A stretch of DNA of 64,000 bases from Panulirus ornatus (Eukaryota; Arthropoda; Malacostraca; Decapoda; Palinuridae), in NCBI RefSeq assembly GCF_036320965.1, contig NC_092224.1:101907884-101971883 (forward strand), given 5' to 3'. How positions within the stretch are numbered: the first letter of the stretch is position 1; each line of letters opens with the position of its first letter. A model generated the notes under the pieces. It was given only the letters and a program-made list of their open reading frames with translations. It ran no database searches and was not told the DNA's origin. This document shows, one piece after another, positions 48,380 through 64,000 of the stretch. A program made the translations under genes and the position numbers.

Positions 48380-49150
48380 TCCTCTTTTCGGACATCTGAC
48401 GTTCCTCTTACACATTTTGTCTCCATTCAGACGTCTGATACTTCTTTTGGACATATGACACGCCTTACATACCGCCCTCTCCTATAAACTTGACTCCTTT
48501 GTATAACCTGATTCTCTCTTCCAGTGCCTAAATTTCCTCTTAGACCTCTAACTTTTTCCTCAGACGCCTGACTTTTCTCTAACATACCTGACTTTCCTCA
48601 GATATCGGACTCGTCCCTGAGACTCCTGACTCTTGTATCAGGCATATGAATTTCCTATCATACCATTTCACTGTTTCTTTAAACACCCGATACTTTCCTA
48701 GACATCCTACTCTCCAGTCAAATATATTGCTCTTCTCAGAGACCTGGTTCACCTCTCAGGCATCTGATTTTCCTCTCAGACGCTTTCTCTCCTATCTAGC
48801 GCAAGACTTTTCTGGTACACCTTACCCTTCTTTCTTAAACGAGGGGACCCAGTGGTCTGTCGATGTTTGAATTCCTTTGTATTCCTTTTTTATATTTGAC
48901 TTCCCGTCATATATATGATTCATCCCTCACACATTCAACTCTCCAATAAGAAAAGTGATGCCTCTCGGACACCTGATTCTAACTTCAGCCGTCTAACTCA
49001 TCCCTCAGACACTTAACGCTCCCTGGATCTAGACAGCTTCGTTTCTTTTCAGACGCCTGACTATCTTCTCGGATGCCTGAGCTTCCTCCGAAACAACTGA
49101 CTCTCCTCGCAGACACCACCATATTCTCTCAGACACTACTCTTTACCAGA
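48380..49150. repeat. Degenerate ~20-25-bp repeat (CAGAC..CTGAC type)
   Basis: Words of the form CCTCTCAGACRCCTGACTYT recur with much decay throughout (for example 48550-48640 and 49030-49140). It looks like a very old minisatellite of ~30 units. Confidence 0.5.
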
Positions 49151-50100
49151 TTGTGTATCTTTCCTCTTACATTGTTCTCGTCGTCCTCCTCCTCCTCCTT
49201 CTTCTCCTCCAATAAACCTTTCTTGACTTCGTCCTCTTAACAGCTTTTGTAAACAAGTTGTCCAAGCTTAACAGTTTCTGGCTTCGTTAGTTTCTCTACC
49301 TCGCCCGCGGACATATCTCTCAACGTTTCACTTTGTTACTCCTCTGTTCACTACGGTTTATCACCTTACGTAGGAGAATCTTGACTTCTATTCCCGTCAC
49401 TTCGTTTACCTCCGTCTTAGATACCTTCCCTCTTGCCATCAAGACTAGATTGATATCATTTTCCTGTGCGAATTATCTATACAGATCCCTTATAATTATA
49501 TATGACAACATTTTCCGTTAATTTTTTGTATGATAATTACCCACGATTCGTCCTTTCCTTGCATATAGATTGTCATTATTTGTGTTTGCCAATATGATAT
49601 CAGATGTACTTAGTATCTTGATGACATCTGGTTTATCCGTTTAAACGTACGATTCTGCCTTCCCTTCCTCGCTCATCTTCCCTTCATTACCCAGTTCATC
49701 TTCTCTTCCTCCTTATACTCTTATTTGTCATCGAATTACTTATTCCAGGTATCCCTCTGGCTATTTCTCCTCCTCCTTCTCTTCCTTGTTCCCTGAATTC
49801 CTTTTTCTGTTATTTTTTTTTTCATCTTTTTCCGTCTCCTCTTTTCCTTCTTCCTCCACTTGGTTACCTTACTCCTCATACCTCCTTTTCCTCACTTTCC
49901 TTTACTTTTCTTGTACATCCTCCTCCTCCTCTTCCTGGTCTTTCCCTCTTTCTTCCCCTCTCCTTCCCCTTTCCCCCTTCGGCTCTCTCCTACTCATATT
50001 TGTCTTCATTTCATCTTCCTCCTCCTCCTCCAGAACATTTTTGCTCCCTGCATCTCTCTACCTCACATTCTGTCTGCTCCTGCCAAAGGAGAGCATTTGT
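49151..50100. repeat. Pyrimidine-rich low-complexity tract
   Basis: CTCCTCCTCCTT runs at about 49180-49215 and a C/T-rich stretch at about 49760-50050. Frames across it are Ser/Leu/Phe/Pro-rich artefacts. Confidence 0.7.
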
Positions 50101-55350
<5,250 letters not shown>

Positions 55351-55358
55351 ATATATAT

Positions 55359-55584
55359 TCATGCATGGTGTTTTTGACAAGAAAATAGTGAAGTTGGAGA
55401 AAAATGTAGCTTAGACATTGAAGCTTATTGATACAGTGGTGAAATTGATGAGAACTGCTATTGACGTTTGTGTGAATAAATTGTACATTTCCTTTTCCAT
55501 AGCCAGAGGTTGAACCATTATGTGACATTCATTTTTTCATTCATTTTAAGCTAAAAGTTTGTTTTCTAAATTGTTTCTTACATT
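55359..55584. other. Unique spacer, no gene recognised
   Basis: AT-rich non-LINE DNA between two plus-strand RTE copies. Confidence 0.5.
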
Positions 55585-55687
55585 TTTCATATGTATATAT
55601 ATGTATGTGTGTGTGTGTGTGTGTGTATGTGCGTATGTGTGTGTATGTGTGTGTGTGTGTGTGTATGTATATATATATGTATATTAT
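55585..55687. repeat. Mixed (GT)n/(AT)n microsatellite
   Basis: GTGTGTGTATGTGCG-type repeats grading into ATATATATGTATATTAT directly before the LINE 5' leader. Confidence 0.85.
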
Positions 55688-58600
55688 CCCTGGGGATAGG
55701 GGTGAAAGAATACTTCCCACGTATTCCTCGCGTGTCGTAGAAAGCGACTAGAGGGGACGGGAGCGGGGGGCCGGAAATCCTCCCCTCCTTGTATTAACTT
55801 TCTAAAATGGGAAACAGAAGAAGGAGTCACGCGGGGAGTGATCATCCTCCTCGAAGGCTCAGAGTGGGGTGCCTAAATGTGTGTGGATGTAACCAAGATG
55901 TGAAAAAAGGAGAGATAGGTAGTATGTTTGAGGAAAGGAACCTGGATGTTTTGGCTCTGAGTGAAACGAAGCTCAAGGGTAAAGGGGAAGAGTGGTTTGG
56001 AAATGTCTGGGGAGTGAAGTCAGGGGTTAGTGAGAGGACAAGAGCAAGGGAAGGAGTAGCAATACTCCTGAAACAGGAGTTGTGGGCGTATGTGACAGAA
56101 TGTAAGAAAGTAAATTCTCGATTAATATGGGTAAAATTGAAAGTTGATGGAGAGAGGTGGGTGATTATTGGTGCATATGCACCTGGGCATGAGAAGAAAG
56201 ATCATGAGAGGCAAGTGTTTTGGGAGCAGCTGAATGAGTGTGTTAGCGGTTTTGATGCACGAGACCGGGTTATAGTGATGGGTGATTTGAATGCAAAGGT
56301 GAGTAATGTGGCAGTTGAGGGAATAATTGGTATGCATGGGGTGTTCAGTGTTGTAAATGGAAATGGTGAAGAGCTTGTAGATTTATGTGCTGAAAAAGGA
56401 CTGATGATTGGGAATACCTGGTTTAAAAAGCGAGATATACATAAGTATACTTATGTAAGCAGGAGAGATGGCCAGAGAGCGTTATTGGATTACGTGTTAA
56501 TTGACAGGCGTGCGAAAGAGAGACTTTTGGATGTTAATGTGCTGAGAGGTGCAACTGGAGGGATGTCTGATCATTATCTTGTGGAGGCTAAGGTGAAGAT
56601 TAGTAAGGGTTTTCAGAAAAGAGGAGTGAATGTTGGGGTGAAGAAGGTGGTGAGAGTAAGTGAGCTTGGGAAGGAGACCTGTGTGGGGAAGTACCAGGAG
56701 AGACTGTGTACAGAATGGAAAAAGGTGAGAACAGTGGAAGTAAGGGGAGTGGGGGAGGAATGGGATGTATTTAGGGAATCAGTGATGGATTGCGCAAAAG
56801 ATGCTTGTGGCATGAGAAGAGTGGGAGGTGGGCTGTTTAGAAAGGGTAGTGAGTGGTGGGATGAAGAAGTAAGAGTATTAGTGAAAGAGAAGAGAGAGGC
56901 ATTTGGACGATTTTTGCAGGGAAAAAATGCAATTGAGTGGGAGAAGTATAAAAGAAAGAGACAGGAGGTCAAGAGAAAGGTGCAAGAGGTGAAAAAAAGG
57001 GCAAATGAGAGTTGGGGTGAGAGACTATCAGTAAATTTTAGGGAGAATAAAAAGATGTTCTGGAAGGAGGTAAATAGGGTGCGTAAGACAAGGGAGCAAA
57101 TGGGAACTTCAGTGAAGGGCGTAAATGGGGAGGTGATAACAAGTAGTGGTGATGTGAGAAGGAGATGGAATGAGTATTTTGAAGGTTTGTTGAATGTGTC
57201 TGATGACAGAGTGGCAGATATAGGGTGTTTTGGTCGTGGTGGTGTGCAAAGTGAGAGGGTTAGGGAAAATGATTTGGTAAACAGAGAAGAGGTAGTAAAA
57301 GCTTTGCGGAAGATGAAAGCCGGCAAGGCAGCAGGTTTGGATGGTATTGCAGTGGAATTTATTAAAAAAGGGGGTGACTGTATTGTTGACTGGTTGGTAA
57401 GGTTATTTAATGTATGTATGACTCATGGTGAGGTGCCTGAGGATTGGCGGAATGCGTGCATAGTGCCATTGTACAAAGGCAAAGGGGATAAGAGTGAGTG
57501 CTCAAATTACAGAGGTATAAGTTTGTTGAGTATTCCTGGTAAACTATATGGGAGGGTATTGATTGAGAGGGTGAAGGCATGTACAGAGCATCAGATTGGG
57601 GAAGAGCAGTGCGGTTTCAGAAGTGGTAGAGGATGTGTGGATCAGGTGTTTGCTTTGAAGAATGTATGTGAGAAATACTTAGAAAAGCAAATGGATTTGT
57701 ATGTAGCATTTATGGATCTGGAGAAGGCATATGATAGAGTTGATAGAGATGCTCTGTGGAAGGTATTAAGAATATATGGTGTGGGAGGCAAGTTGTTAGA
57801 AGCAGTGAAAAGTTTTTATCGAGGATGTAAGGCATGTGTACGTGTAGGAAGAGAGGAAAGTGATTGGTTCTCAGTGAATGTAGGTTTGCGGCAGGGGTGT
57901 GTGATGTCTCCATGGTTGTTTAATTTGTTTATGCATGGGGTTGTTAGGGAGGTAAATGCAAGAGTCTTGGAAAGAGGGGCAAGTATGAAGTCTGTTGGGG
58001 ATGAGAGAGCTTGGGAAGTGAGTCAGTTGTTGTTCGCTGATGATACAGCGCTGGTGGCTGATTCATGTGAGAAACTGCAGAAGCTGGTGACTGAGTTTGG
58101 TAAAGTGTGTGAAAGAAGAAAGTTAAGAGTAAATGTGAATAAGAGCAAGGTAATTAGGTACAGTAGGGTTGAGGGTCAAGTCAACTGGGAGGTGAGTTTG
58201 AATGGAGAAAAACTGGAGGAAGTGAAGTGTTTTAGATATCTGGGAGTGGATCTGGCAGCGGATGGAACCATGGAAGCGGAAGTAGATCATAGGGTGGGGG
58301 AGGGGGCGAAAATCCTGGGAGCCTTGAAGAATGTTTGGAAGTCAAGAACATTATCTGGGAAACCAAAATGGGCATGTTTGAAGGAATAGTGGTTGCAACA
58401 ATGTTGTATGGTTGCGAGCGTGGGCTATGGATAGAGTTGTGCGCAGGAGGGTGGATGTGCTGGAAATGAGATGTTTGAGGACAATGTGTGGTGTGAGGTG
58501 GTTTGATCGAGTAAGTAACGTAAGGGTAAGAGAGATGTGTGGAAATAAAAAGAGCGTGGTTGAGAGAGCAGAAGAGGGTGTTTTGAAATGGTTTGGGCAC

Positions 58601-58983
58601 ATGGAGAGAATGAGTGAGGAAAGATTGACCAAGAGGATATATGTGTCGGTGGTGGAGGGAACGAGAAGTGGGAGACCAAATTGAAGGTGGAAAGATGGAG
58701 TGAAAAAGATTTTGTATGATCGGGGCCTGAACATGCAGGAGGGTGAAAGGAGGGCAAGGAGTAAAGTGAATTGGATCGATGTGGTATACCGGGGTTGACG
58801 TGCTGTCAGTGGATTGAATCAGGGCATGTGAAGCGTCTGGGGTAAACCATGGAAAGCTGTGTAGGTATGTATATTTGCGTGTGTGGACGTATGTATATAC
58901 ATGTGTATGGGGGTGATTTGGGCCATATCTTTCGTCTGTCTTCTTGCGCTACCTCGCAAACGCTAGAGACAGCGACAAAGCAA

Positions 58984-58997
<14 letters not shown>
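55688..58997 (+). pseudogene. RTE-like LINE, full length (3.3 kb), frameshifted near the C-terminus
   Basis: The best reference for element boundaries: leader 55688-55806 (CCCTGGGGATAGGGG...), ATG at 55807, ORF, 3' UTR, terminal hairpin (near 58946-58976) and A-run. The frame is open for 860 codons (55807-58389) with all endonuclease residues (SETK, GDLNAK, LDYVLID, SDH) and RT motifs (FMDLEKAYD, GLRQGC, FADD) intact. A one-base deletion at about 58365 shifts it to end KPKWACLKE. The remainder of the C-terminal domain follows in other frames (58412-58684), with a further base lost near 58420 and a Trp codon changed to TGA. It could make endonuclease-RT but not the C-terminal domain. Confidence 0.93.
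55807..58389 (+). CDS. Truncated RTE endonuclease-reverse transcriptase (860 aa, C-terminal domain lost)
   Basis: Colinear with residues 1-852 of the intact ORF at 51173-54169, so it retains the APE-type endonuclease (E53, D160, N162, D255 and H256 equivalents) and the whole RT core including FADD. About eight aberrant residues then precede a stop. The lost region holds the KWFGHMERM motif and the basic [10 protein letters not shown] motif present in every other copy, probably nucleic-acid binding. Start choice rests on conservation of [10 protein letters not shown] in other copies. Confidence 0.85.
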   Translation: MGNRRRSHAGSDHPPRRLRVGCLNVCGCNQDVKKGEIGSMFEERNLDVLALSETKLKGKGEEWFGNVWGVKSGVSERTRAREGVAILLKQELWAYVTECKKVNSRLIWVKLKVDGERWVIIGAYAPGHEKKDHERQVFWEQLNECVSGFDARDRVIVMGDLNAKVSNVAVEGIIGMHGVFSVVNGNGEELVDLCAEKGLMIGNTWFKKRDIHKYTYVSRRDGQRALLDYVLIDRRAKERLLDVNVLRGATGGMSDHYLVEAKVKISKGFQKRGVNVGVKKVVRVSELGKETCVGKYQERLCTEWKKVRTVEVRGVGEEWDVFRESVMDCAKDACGMRRVGGGLFRKGSEWWDEEVRVLVKEKREAFGRFLQGKNAIEWEKYKRKRQEVKRKVQEVKKRANESWGERLSVNFRENKKMFWKEVNRVRKTREQMGTSVKGVNGEVITSSGDVRRRWNEYFEGLLNVSDDRVADIGCFGRGGVQSERVRENDLVNREEVVKALRKMKAGKAAGLDGIAVEFIKKGGDCIVDWLVRLFNVCMTHGEVPEDWRNACIVPLYKGKGDKSECSNYRGISLLSIPGKLYGRVLIERVKACTEHQIGEEQCGFRSGRGCVDQVFALKNVCEKYLEKQMDLYVAFMDLEKAYDRVDRDALWKVLRIYGVGGKLLEAVKSFYRGCKACVRVGREESDWFSVNVGLRQGCVMSPWLFNLFMHGVVREVNARVLERGASMKSVGDERAWEVSQLLFADDTALVADSCEKLQKLVTEFGKVCERRKLRVNVNKSKVIRYSRVEGQVNWEVSLNGEKLEEVKCFRYLGVDLAADGTMEAEVDHRVGEGAKILGALKNVWKSRTLSGKPKWACLKE

Positions 58998-59000
<3 letters not shown>

Positions 59001-59068
<68 letters not shown>

Positions 59069-59071
59069 TTT
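59001..59071. repeat. (TA)n array with flanking A- and T-runs
   Basis: Tail of the plus LINE (A-run before 59001), TA units to 59060 and a T-run 59061-59071 that is the tail of the adjacent minus derivative: tail-to-tail. Confidence 0.95.
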
Positions 59072-59182
59072 TCATACTATTCGCCATTTCCCGCGATAGC
59101 GAGGTAGCGTTAAGAACAGAGGACTGGGCCTTTGAGGGAATATCCTCACCTGGCCCCCTTCTCTGTTCCTTCTTTTGGAAAA
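59072..59182 (-). mobile_element. Non-autonomous RTE derivative, 3' half
   Basis: The minus strand carries the hairpin end (ATACTATTCGCC...CGATAGCGAGG) and the GGACTGGGCC/TCCTCACCTGG body. It is cut at the internal T-run (plus A-run 59183-59207), so the leader portion is missing. Confidence 0.8.
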
Positions 59183-59203
59183 TTAAAAAAAAAAAAAAAA
59201 AAA

Positions 59204-59207
<4 letters not shown>

Positions 59208-59239
<32 letters not shown>
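59208..59239. repeat. (TA)n array, short
   Basis: TA units between an A-run and a T-run. Confidence 0.9.
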
Positions 59240-59247
<8 letters not shown>

Positions 59248-59609
59248 GCTTTGTCGCTGTCTCCCGCGTTTGCGAGGTAGCGCAAGAAAACAGACGAAAG
59301 AAATGGCCCAAGTCACCCCAATACACATGTATATACATACGTCCACACACGCAAATATACATACCTACACAGCTTTCCATGGTTTACCCCAGACGCTTCA
59401 CATGCCCTGATTCAATCCACTGACAGCACGTTAACCCCGGTATACCACATAGATCCAATTCACTTTACTCCTTGCCCTCCTTTCACCCTCCTGCATGTTC
59501 AGGCCCCGATCACACAAAATCTTTTTCACTCCATCTTTCCACCTTCAATTTGGTCTCCCACTTCTCGTTCCCTCCACCTCCGACACATATATCCTCTTGG
59601 TCAATCTTT

Positions 59610-59611
<2 letters not shown>
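59240..59611 (-). mobile_element. RTE-like LINE (subfamily B), 3' end only
   Basis: The minus strand carries the hairpin, a short 3' UTR (with the GGGGTGACTTGGGCC variant shared with the copies at 54280 and 55688) and about 50 C-terminal codons. It breaks off at CAATCTTTC against (TA)n. Confidence 0.85.
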
Positions 59612-61133
<1,522 letters not shown>

Positions 61134-61245
61134 ATGTGGGCGTTTATGTGTGTATATGTGTATATTAGTGTATGGGCCATTCTTTGTCTGTTCCTTGTGC
61201 TACCTCGCTACGCGGGAAACAGAGATTATGTATAATGAATAAATA
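61134..61245 (+). mobile_element. RTE-like LINE, decayed 3' end scrap
   Basis: GTGGGCGTTTATGTGTGTATA..., GGGCCATTC, TTCCTTGTGCTACCTCGCTACGCGGGAAACAG, then AATGAATAAATA: the terminal ~110 bp of a LINE with a base missing in the hairpin loop. Confidence 0.7.
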
Positions 61246-61270
61246 GACAAATATTATTATTTATCATTAT

Positions 61271-61470
61271 AAGGACGTCCGAGTGAAGCTCCTTCTGGCC
61301 CAGTTGAAAACATTAAATCATGGCATCGTCCACCGGGACACAGAGTCAACTTAAGGACGCCCACCTGAAGCTCATGCTGGCTCACTAGACAACAGCAAAC
61401 TACGGCCCCGTCCACCGGGACACAGAACCAACATAAAGACGCCTGGCTGGAACTCCTGCTGGCATAGGCA
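61271..61470. repeat. 82-bp tandem repeat, 2.4 units
   Basis: AAGGACG or AAAGACG starts at 61271, 61353 and 61435, exactly 82 bp apart. Each unit contains CTGAAGCTC..GCTGGC and CGTCCACCGGGACACAGA. Confidence 0.85.
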
Positions 61471-63349
61471 GTAATTACAGTGGACAAACACTGACAGGCA
61501 AATAAAACTTAGACAGTCAGAAGCTTGTAATCAAGTCTCGTCAATAAAACTCTTGAGAACTTAAATATGCAGTAAGTCCAGACTGCGCTTGGAATATATG
61601 AAGAAAAGATAAGTCCAAAAGTTTGACAACGGTTATGATAAAGGAAACCAATATATTCTACTGCACCTGAAAATGACGAGACAAAGTAGACAAACATTGG
61701 GAAGAAAAGATGAAAGTAAAATATTAAAGAGACTGACTCAGTTATCGGAATTTCAAAGAACGTAAACATATTGTGAAGAAATATGAAGTACTTGGCAAGT
61801 GACTTTGCAAAGTATCTTCTAAGATTAGAAGTGCATTTCAACATGTGAAAAGATCATAATTCAAATGATTTATCAGGGCAGACAGTGATGTTCTGAGATA
61901 TGGTGTTGTTTTGCTGTAACAGAAAACATTAACATAAGACTACAGGCTTCTAGAGGAAGTTACGAGAAATGTCTATAGCAGAGTTTACCTCAAGTGAGAT
62001 ATATTGCCCTGAGATGGGTCATACTGACCTGAGGTGAGAAGTTCCAGCTTAAAATAGAAAAGAAATATAGACAGAAGTGAGGAACAGGTCAGCGGATGTG
62101 GTAACTCCTGAGTTGGAATGGTAAGAATCAGTGAAAGATTATTTGATTTGTGTGAGTGATGATCTTGGATACGCATATTTGAATCGCAAAGAAATTTCCT
62201 GAGCTACAATGAAATTGATGAACTCCAGGATTCTGAACTCAGGAAGTTGTGTCTCATCTCCGGTGGTGGCACCTACTGTTGTGCAGGCCTCGAGGAGAGC
62301 CTTCTGTCCGCACTCTCGACATTCTTTTCACTTTTATGCATAGCAGCAATTACAAGGCTGAAAAAGGAAAAATTTTAGTTTGCATCTCAGCAAAGAAGAT
62401 GCAAATCTATCACATGGGGTAATCATTTAAGAAATATGATAAAAAGATATTAGACGAAAATATACGAATAACCTGCAAAACAGTTCAAAAGATTATTCAT
62501 TGCATTACCAAGAAAATAAAAAAATGTGTATAGAGTGACGGTAGAAACAATGTGGATAAAAAATGATCATGGTTAAACTTAATCTGTGATGAAACTCAAG
62601 AATAGTGGCAGAGAGAAACACTATTATTAATAAATGAAGATGAGTAGTACACACTAGTCCCGCCAGACTGGCAAAATCTCGTCATAGGTATGTAGACAGA
62701 TAGGTGCCCCTCCATCCATGATAACACTGAGCTAGATATTCCATCATTTTTGGTTCATACCATCAACATCTGATCAACATACACATAATTTGTGCTCTCC
62801 TTTGCCAGGAAGATTTATGACTCCTTGATTATTTTGAAGCTATTGTCATTTAACAACATTGAGAACGTATTTTCCGATGCCCAGAGGTTTCATCTGTCAT
62901 GTCCTGACACTTGTTACACCGATTTTCCTTACAATTAGTTTCTCCAGCAACACCCACACTCCTGAGGCCTCCTCGTCCCCAGCACCAGTCTGATCCGTGA
63001 AGATGTCTTTCAGTTAAAGTTTCATTTAGTCTCCGTGTGTGCTGAATCTATTGTCACACTCCCTTGGTTGTTCTGGTTGTACCAACATCAAACATTACGT
63101 GATCTCACTATCATTATTCTTTCCTAAACCAGTCATGTTGTCCTCTCGCACTCTACAGGAACCCACTGTTAAGTTCTCTTCTATTTTCATTGTGATCATA
63201 GTCTCCTATGGATCAGATCTCTTGTTGTACTTGAATAAAAGCAAGACATAAGTTTAAAGTTTTTCGAGTCACATGTCTCTTGCGCTGTGATTTTCGCCAT
63301 GTTTCTGTTGCGGCTACTGATTGAAAAAAGCCTCTTTCTCTCAGTTTTG

Positions 63350-63351
<2 letters not shown>
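61471..63351. other. No gene recognised
   Basis: AT-rich; frames up to 111 codons (61509-61844 minus) lack recognisable features. Confidence 0.5.
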
Positions 63352-63567
<216 letters not shown>

Positions 63568-63884
63568 TTTAATTACCAATTTGCGAAACCTATTTGGGCT
63601 GTAAGGGTGTGGAGTTTTATACACATGGGACTTATATCTTAAACATTTTTTACTGGCATGCAATTTCTTAATATTATATGCCCGCAGTTCCACAATATTC
63701 TGTCTCATTTTACTGCAATAACTCATTCTTCTTATACCATAAAGTACTTTTTTGTAGGATTTCTAACAAGTTTCTGGCTTGCTATCATGCTGCAGTCTCC
63801 TGTTGGTCCATTTCTGCTTCTTTCGATGAATTTTTCGCAATGAACGTCAGCCAACTGATAGACAAACGTTTTGTTTGTCGTTAA
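63568..63884. other. No gene recognised
   Basis: No supported feature. Confidence 0.45.
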
Positions 63885-64000
63885 TCATTTGTTCAAAGGT
63901 GTGAGCCAGTCCACCAGTCGCTGGTGCTGTGCCACCTGCAGCACAGTGCAGAAGTCTTCACGAGCTGCCAGGAAGGGTCGCTCCTGTGTCCGTTGGGCAA
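63885..64000 (-). CDS. Possible coding exon at the right window edge (unknown protein)
   Basis: A minus-strand frame open from the window edge to a TGA at 63885-63887 reads AQRTQERPFLAAREDFCTVL then QVAQHQRLVDWLTPL. It is GC-richer than the neighbouring DNA and has a protein-like composition of amphipathic helices. A CAG|GTGGCA donor-like site at about plus 63936 offers an alternative exon end inside the frame. No family is recognised and only ~37 codons are visible. Confidence 0.28.
   Translation of the reverse strand, partial: AQRTQERPFLAAREDFCTVLQVAQHQRLVDWLTPLNK

Noticed and set aside
55688..55806. HDV-like self-cleaving ribozyme in the RTE leader
   Set aside because: A 7-bp GGGGATA/TATTCC helix exists, but the P2/P3 strands cannot be placed in the required order between its halves. 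Kept only as a structured leader.

Overview
This window looks like intergenic, transposon-saturated DNA from an arthropod, most probably a decapod crustacean. The basis is long dinucleotide arrays of (TA), (GT), (GA/TC) and (CA), a CR1/jockey-type LINE and a Penelope-like element of kinds common in decapod genomes, and no bacterial-style gene organisation. No complete, confidently recognisable host gene is present. The organism call is inference from repeat content.

The dominant component is one non-LTR retrotransposon family of RTE type, about 3.3 kb long. It has a ~119-bp 5' leader, a single ORF (apurinic-like endonuclease, reverse transcriptase, C-terminal domain; 998 codons when intact), a short 3' UTR, and a 3'-terminal hairpin followed by A-rich and (TA)n or (TAAA)n tails. 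About 20 pieces are visible. They include one copy with a fully open ORF (50964-54175, minus), two near-full-length copies with frameshifts or a lost start (35144-38660 minus; 55688-58997 plus), many 5'-truncated copies, and much older relatives (19640-20250, 27130-27935, 31460-32525). Two subfamilies differ in 3' UTR length and in whether the ORF stops at a TGA or reads on through CGA. A ~230-bp non-autonomous derivative, made of the LINE's 5' leader joined to its 3' hairpin, occurs five times.

Layout. 0-1.6 kb: converging LINE ends. 1.7-1.9 kb: tRNA-derived SINE-like remnant. 3.9-4.6 kb: RNase H end of another LINE. 6-7 kb: LINE and derivative cluster followed by a CAG-rich tract. 8.9-9.4 kb: a possible small intronless gene. 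10-15.6 kb: nothing recognised. 16.2-18 kb: CR1-like LINE split by an RTE copy. 20.9-23.6 kb: degraded RTE copy. 23.7-30 kb: several minisatellites and an old LINE piece. 31-33 kb: old CR1-like and RTE-like pieces. 33-43.5 kb: a dense cluster in which RTE pieces alternate in orientation across (TA)n arrays. 43.5-44.7 kb: Penelope-like element. 45.2-46.1 kb: possible host exons (PAN/galactose-lectin-like, and a one-pass membrane segment). 46.2-46.9 kb: CR1-like 3' end. 47-50.9 kb: low-complexity and degenerate tandem repeats. 51-61.2 kb: second RTE cluster. 61.3-64 kb: an 82-bp tandem repeat, a long (GT)n and a possible exon at the right edge.

No cellular pathway is encoded here. The genes that work together are those of the retrotransposon system: the RTE ORF product would nick the target and reverse-transcribe RNAs that carry the shared 3' hairpin, which both the LINE and its short derivative possess. 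The most notable result is structural: a self-parasitising RTE system organised around (TA)n arrays, with tail-to-tail and head-to-head neighbours sharing single arrays.
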